From positions 1-9,059 of the forward strand of contig JADING010000084.1 in NCBI GenBank assembly GCA_017694135.1: 9,059 nt of DNA, written 5' to 3'. A program made the position numbers and the translations under genes. This document shows, piece by piece, positions 5,826-9,059 of the stretch (position 1 is its first letter; each line of letters begins with the position of its first letter). The stretch comes from Candidatus Scatoplasma merdavium. GTDB taxonomy: Bacteria > Bacillota_I > Bacilli_A > RFN20 > CAG-288. The notes beneath the pieces are model-generated. The model made no database searches, was not told the origin of the DNA, and saw only the letters and a list, made by a program, of their open reading frames with translations.

Positions 5826-6733
5826 TTTTCATAGTTGCGAAAGAAGGACTTAACGTATTGGTCTAGTTCTTCTTGGGGATATTTCTTTTTAAGTTTAGCG
5901 TATACTTTATCAACTTCGCTTGAAGCTCCTTTTGGAATAAGCGTATCAAAGTGTTCTTCCATCTTTTCCCATTCTTTTAAGAAGACATAGCGAGCTATCA
6001 CCGAAGCAGTGGCAATAGAAGGGTAGTAGGATTCACCCTTAGTTTTAAAGATCATTGGATTCTTAACTGTTGGATGAACGTATTTTAAATAGGTTTCTTC
6101 TTTTGCAAATTCATCGATATAAATAGGGACGTTATCTTTAATTTTGTATTTATCAATGAGTTGCTTTTGAGCTAAATAGTGAGCTTTTGCCATAATTACA
6201 TGTGAGTTCATCTTTTTTTCGTAGCACTCTTTAATCATTTTTGGAGAAATATAGACAACGCTTTTTTTAATGGTGTTAATCAGTTCTTCACCGAGTTGAA
6301 TTATCTTTGAATCGGATAACGCTTTGGAATCGCGAATACCTAAATTTGTAACGTAATTGACATCTTCTGGCTTTAAATACGTCGCACAAATGAAAAAGCC
6401 GAGAAAAAAGTCACCTATTCCAACTTCATCAGAGCCAATCTGCTCAAAAGAGTCTTCCCAGTATCCTTTGGACGCGTAATTTGATTGAACAATCGGTTGC
6501 GGTTGTTTAAAAAAGATTTCTGCTTCCGCCTTAGTAGCTTGTTCATTTTCACCGAAAAAGACAATCGTATAAACTTGCTTTTTGGAAGAGTAGCAATGAA
6601 CTTGGACGTTATCTTTGGTCGTTAAGAAGAATACTTCATAAGGATTTTTCTCATTAGTGAGGAAATTTGCGGAATAAAAATCCTTTATTTCTAGCATTTT
6701 GGCTTCATCGACTTTAAATTTGTAATAGATCAT
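5822..6733 (-). CDS. rnhC: Ribonuclease HIII
   Basis: RNase HIII cleaves the RNA strand of RNA-DNA hybrids, helping to remove R-loops and primers. It is typical of Bacillota, alongside or instead of other RNases H. The protein has 303 residues, normal for the family. Residues 1-85 form the N-terminal substrate-binding domain characteristic of HIII as opposed to HII. The catalytic domain starts with GSDEVGIGDFF, giving active-site Asp102 and Glu103, followed by the RDSKALSD block (134-141). Asp207 in YIDEFA and Glu234 in KGESYYPSIATASVIARY complete the four acidic residues. The conserved 'GDYFGP' stretch reads GDFFLG here, a mild departure. The gene is transcribed away from mutS2 and towards rluD. 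No good ribosome binding site precedes ATG 6733, and the upstream ATG in the region is blocked by a TAA, so this start is the only reasonable one. Confidence 0.95.
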   Translation of the reverse strand: MIYYKFKVDEAKMLEIKDFYSANFLTNEKNPYEVFFLTTKDNVQVHCYSSKKQVYTIVFFGENEQATKAEAEIFFKQPQPIVQSNYASKGYWEDSFEQIGSDEVGIGDFFLGFFICATYLKPEDVNYVTNLGIRDSKALSDSKIIQLGEELINTIKKSVVYISPKMIKECYEKKMNSHVIMAKAHYLAQKQLIDKYKIKDNVPIYIDEFAKEETYLKYVHPTVKNPMIFKTKGESYYPSIATASVIARYVFLKEWEKMEEHFDTLIPKGASSEVDKVYAKLKKKYPQEELDQYVKSFFRNYEN

Positions 6734-6740
6734 AATTACT

Positions 6741-6770
6741 TAGACATTTTAACACTTACTAATATACAAT
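6741..6770 (+). promoter_or_regulatory. Probable promoter for mutS2
   Basis: TAGACA (6741-6746) and TACAAT (6765-6770), 18 bases apart, each differ by one base from consensus. The spacing and -10 match those of the ileS promoter. The predicted start near 6777 leaves a leader of about 20 bases. A second candidate is the extended -10 TGGTAAAAT at 6782-6790, which would give an almost leaderless transcript. Confidence 0.5.
6746..6754 (-). promoter_or_regulatory. Possible extended -10 promoter for rnhC
   Basis: On the minus strand this reads TGTTAAAAT, an extended -10 (TG-N-TAAAAT), 12 bases before ATG 6733. No -35 at proper spacing is evident. It would yield a leader of only about six bases. 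An alternative is TTTACC with TATATT further upstream (minus strand, about 6788-6761). Confidence 0.3.
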
Positions 6771-6797
6771 TATTGCGCAAATGGTAAAATATTAAAG

Positions 6798-9059
6798 ATG
6801 AAATTACAAGGTTTAGAAATCGAAAAAATCCTATCTTTAGCGGAACCGTTTTTCTCTGCGAAAAGCAATAAAGATTACTATTATCACCCGGATTTTATCA
6901 CCTCTAAAGCTGTTCTTGATAAAGAGCACAATGAGCTGAAAGAAGTGGAAACCTTTTTAAATGAAGGACACATGATTGATCTTAAATGCGTTGAAGACCT
7001 ATCAGTTCATTTTGTCTCTATTGAAAAAAATCGAACGCTTGATATAGAGCAAATTGCGGAATTTATCGATTTTTTGGACAACGTTGAGACTATTAGAAAA
7101 GCTTTGAAAGATATTAAGACAGGCGAAGTTTTTTTAGATTTAAAAGAGCTTGTGAGCTTTGAAAGGTTTTTAGAAAGGTTGAAATCTGCAATTAATCCAG
7201 ATATGACTTTATCCGATAAAGCTTCAGAAGAGCTTTTTAGAATACGGCAAAAACTCCGTCAGTTGACTCGTTCTATCAATTCAATTTTTACTCAAACATT
7301 GAAAAAATATTCTTCTTATTTAAACGAAGAGAAAGAAACGGTTCGAAACGGGTTCCCGGTATTGGCTGTTAAAGCTGCAAACAAAGGTTACATTAACGGG
7401 TTAGTTCAAGGGTATTCTTCTTCCAATTCAACTGTCTTTATTACGCCTTATGAAGTGATATTAGCCCAAAATCAAATCAATGAAGCTATGATGGAAGAAA
7501 AAGAAGAAATAGCCAGGATTTTGCACTCATTTTCTGAATTCATTCATAAAAATATATCTAATTTTAAACTTGATTACAACCTGTATGTTCGCTTTGATAG
7601 CTTGTTAGGACGTGTCAAATTCGGCATGAATTACAACATGGTAATTCCAACAATATCGTCTTCAATCGAATTGATTCAATTAGGACATCTGCTTATTAAT
7701 CCTGATAAGATTGTATATAACGATGTTTATTTGGGGAAGAATTATCCCAAAATTTTGGTTATTTCCGGGCCAAATGCTGGTGGTAAAACTGTCTTAATCA
7801 AATCGCTTAGTTTGGCTTGTTACATGAATCAAATTGGTTTTTATATTGATTGTAAAGAGGCATCTCAATTACCAGTTTTTTCAAATATCTTTTATTTAAG
7901 TGGGGATAACCAGTCGATTTTGGATAATTTATCGACTTTTTCTGGACATGTATCTCAGATACAAGATATCCTTGAGCAAGTTGATGAAAAAAGCTTAGTT
8001 GTCATCGATGAGATTGGACAAGGAACATCGCCTTTAGATGGTGAAGCAATAGGGATTGGCGTTATTAAAAAGCTCGAAGAAGTGGGTTGCTACGCCGTTT
8101 TAACTTCGCATTATGATGGAATTAAAAACCTCGCTTTAGAAGATGAAAAAATTGAAAATGGGGCGATGATTTTTTCTGAAGCAGAAATCAAGCCGACTTT
8201 TCAGTTTCAGCAAGGTGCAATTGGTAAATCCTACGCTTTAGAAGTTTGCCAAAAACTCGGTTTAAATAAAGATGTTATATTTCAAGCAAAAGAGTATTTA
8301 AAATCTCAGCAGTCAGACACGCAAGTTAAACTTTCGAAAATCGAGAAGCTTCAAAAAGAAAACGAGACTTTGCTTAAGAAAAACAAGGCTAAGCAAGAGG
8401 AATTGGAGCGCTTAATTGAAAAGAGACAAAAAGCTTTAGATGCCATAAATAAGGAACAAGAAAACATTCGTCAAAAGGCTGAAGAAAAAATTGATAAATA
8501 CGTTCAGGACAAACTGGATCAAATTGATTTATTGTTTAAAAACAATAAGATCGATTTAAAATCCATGGCAAAAATAAAAGGTGAACTTCGCGAAAAAGCC
8601 GCGCAAAAAAAGCCAAATTCTCCAAAGGCCAAAAAACTGACAACTACCAAGAACAAGATTGATAAAATTCGCGTTAATGACAGAGTTAGAATTCTGAGTC
8701 TCTCTGTTACAGGACTCGTTAAGTCTATTAATGAATTAAAGGGAACCTGTGAGATTGATTTAGGTGGAATGTATTCAAAAGTACCTTTGACAGATTTGGA
8801 ATTGATTTCTCACGAAGCTGATACAACCGCAGTAAAAGTCGATAGTTTTGACCGAATTTTAATAAGGAAGTCTGGTGTCAAACTCGAGGTTAATCTCATC
8901 GGATTAACTAGACAAGAGGCTATTGAAAAACTGGATAAGTATTTAGATGATGTTTTGCTTGCTAATTACAAACAGGTCAGAATCATCCATGGCTTTGGCA
9001 CGGGTGCTTTAAAAGAGGCGGTTGCTAACTATTTGTCTAAGAGGAGCTTTGTCAAATCG
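6798..9059 (+). CDS. mutS2: MutS2 ATPase/Smr protein (RqcU-like), 3' end missing
   Basis: The frame runs from ATG 6798 to the right edge without a stop: 754 residues of a family usually near 780-790. MutS2 lacks the mismatch-recognition domain of MutS. In Bacillus it senses collided ribosomes, and in other species it affects recombination. Domains in order: helical clamp region (1-290); ABC-type ATPase with Walker A GPNAGGKT (324-331), GDNQSI, Walker B VVIDEIGQGTSP with Asp404 and Glu405, and the SHY switch; a charged coiled coil (about 505-600); a KOW-like domain (about 622-670, KIRVNDRVRIL to VPLTDLELI); and an Smr domain from about 694 with HGFGTGALK (731-739). The Smr entry motif, usually LDLRG, reads VNLIG (698-702), so the Asp and Arg are replaced. 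No strong ribosome binding site precedes the ATG. The start is placed by the MKLQGLEIEKIL N-terminus, close to the family pattern. Confidence 0.95.
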   Translation, partial: MKLQGLEIEKILSLAEPFFSAKSNKDYYYHPDFITSKAVLDKEHNELKEVETFLNEGHMIDLKCVEDLSVHFVSIEKNRTLDIEQIAEFIDFLDNVETIRKALKDIKTGEVFLDLKELVSFERFLERLKSAINPDMTLSDKASEELFRIRQKLRQLTRSINSIFTQTLKKYSSYLNEEKETVRNGFPVLAVKAANKGYINGLVQGYSSSNSTVFITPYEVILAQNQINEAMMEEKEEIARILHSFSEFIHKNISNFKLDYNLYVRFDSLLGRVKFGMNYNMVIPTISSSIELIQLGHLLINPDKIVYNDVYLGKNYPKILVISGPNAGGKTVLIKSLSLACYMNQIGFYIDCKEASQLPVFSNIFYLSGDNQSILDNLSTFSGHVSQIQDILEQVDEKSLVVIDEIGQGTSPLDGEAIGIGVIKKLEEVGCYAVLTSHYDGIKNLALEDEKIENGAMIFSEAEIKPTFQFQQGAIGKSYALEVCQKLGLNKDVIFQAKEYLKSQQSDTQVKLSKIEKLQKENETLLKKNKAKQEELERLIEKRQKALDAINKEQENIRQKAEEKIDKYVQDKLDQIDLLFKNNKIDLKSMAKIKGELREKAAQKKPNSPKAKKLTTTKNKIDKIRVNDRVRILSLSVTGLVKSINELKGTCEIDLGGMYSKVPLTDLELISHEADTTAVKVDSFDRILIRKSGVKLEVNLIGLTRQEAIEKLDKYLDDVLLANYKQVRIIHGFGTGALKEAVANYLSKRSFVKS

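Noticed and set aside
1..9059. Mobile element, defence system, CRISPR array or biosynthetic cluster
   Set aside because: All of the window except 64 bases between rnhC and mutS2 is explained by housekeeping genes and one leader region. I saw no long repeats, transposase or integrase motifs, or spaced direct repeats.

Overview
The window is ordinary, densely packed chromosomal housekeeping DNA from a low-GC Gram-positive bacterium. An Spx redox regulator, RNase HIII, MutS2 and a tRNA-sensing T-box leader point to Bacillota, most likely a Bacilli/Erysipelotrichia-type or Mollicutes-related lineage. UGA is a stop (spx ends in TGA) and no in-frame UGA occurs in the long genes, so the standard bacterial code is used and mycoplasmas with recoded UGA are excluded. 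I see no transposase, integrase, CRISPR array, rRNA, tRNA, plasmid or phage gene.

Left part (1-1403): the 3' end of an unidentified gene with a disordered acidic tail overlaps pgsA (phosphatidylglycerophosphate synthase), which overlaps spx. Both junctions are translationally tight, with the ribosome binding site of each downstream gene buried in the coding tail of the one before it.

Middle (1404-5825): a 232-base gap holds a sigma-A-like promoter and an isoleucine T-box leader, both resolvable from sequence: Stem I with AUC specifier, Stem III, the UGGUACC antiterminator bulge and a U-tract. It controls ileS (isoleucyl-tRNA synthetase). lspA (signal peptidase II) overlaps ileS by 8 bases and an rluD-family pseudouridine synthase gene overlaps lspA, so lspA and rluD probably share the T-box-controlled transcript.

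Right part (5822-9059): rnhC (RNase HIII) lies on the minus strand and converges on rluD, the two stop codons sharing one CTAG tetranucleotide. A 64-base divergent promoter region separates rnhC from mutS2, which runs off the right edge with an estimated few dozen residues missing. rnhC and mutS2 form a nucleic-acid/ribosome quality-control pair.

I found no new multi-gene system. The points most worth a second look are the T-box readout architecture, in which the terminator helix appears to enclose the antiterminator; a cysteine cluster added to the Spx C-terminus; a degenerate LDxR-type motif in the MutS2 Smr domain; and the zero-spacer convergent rluD/rnhC junction.
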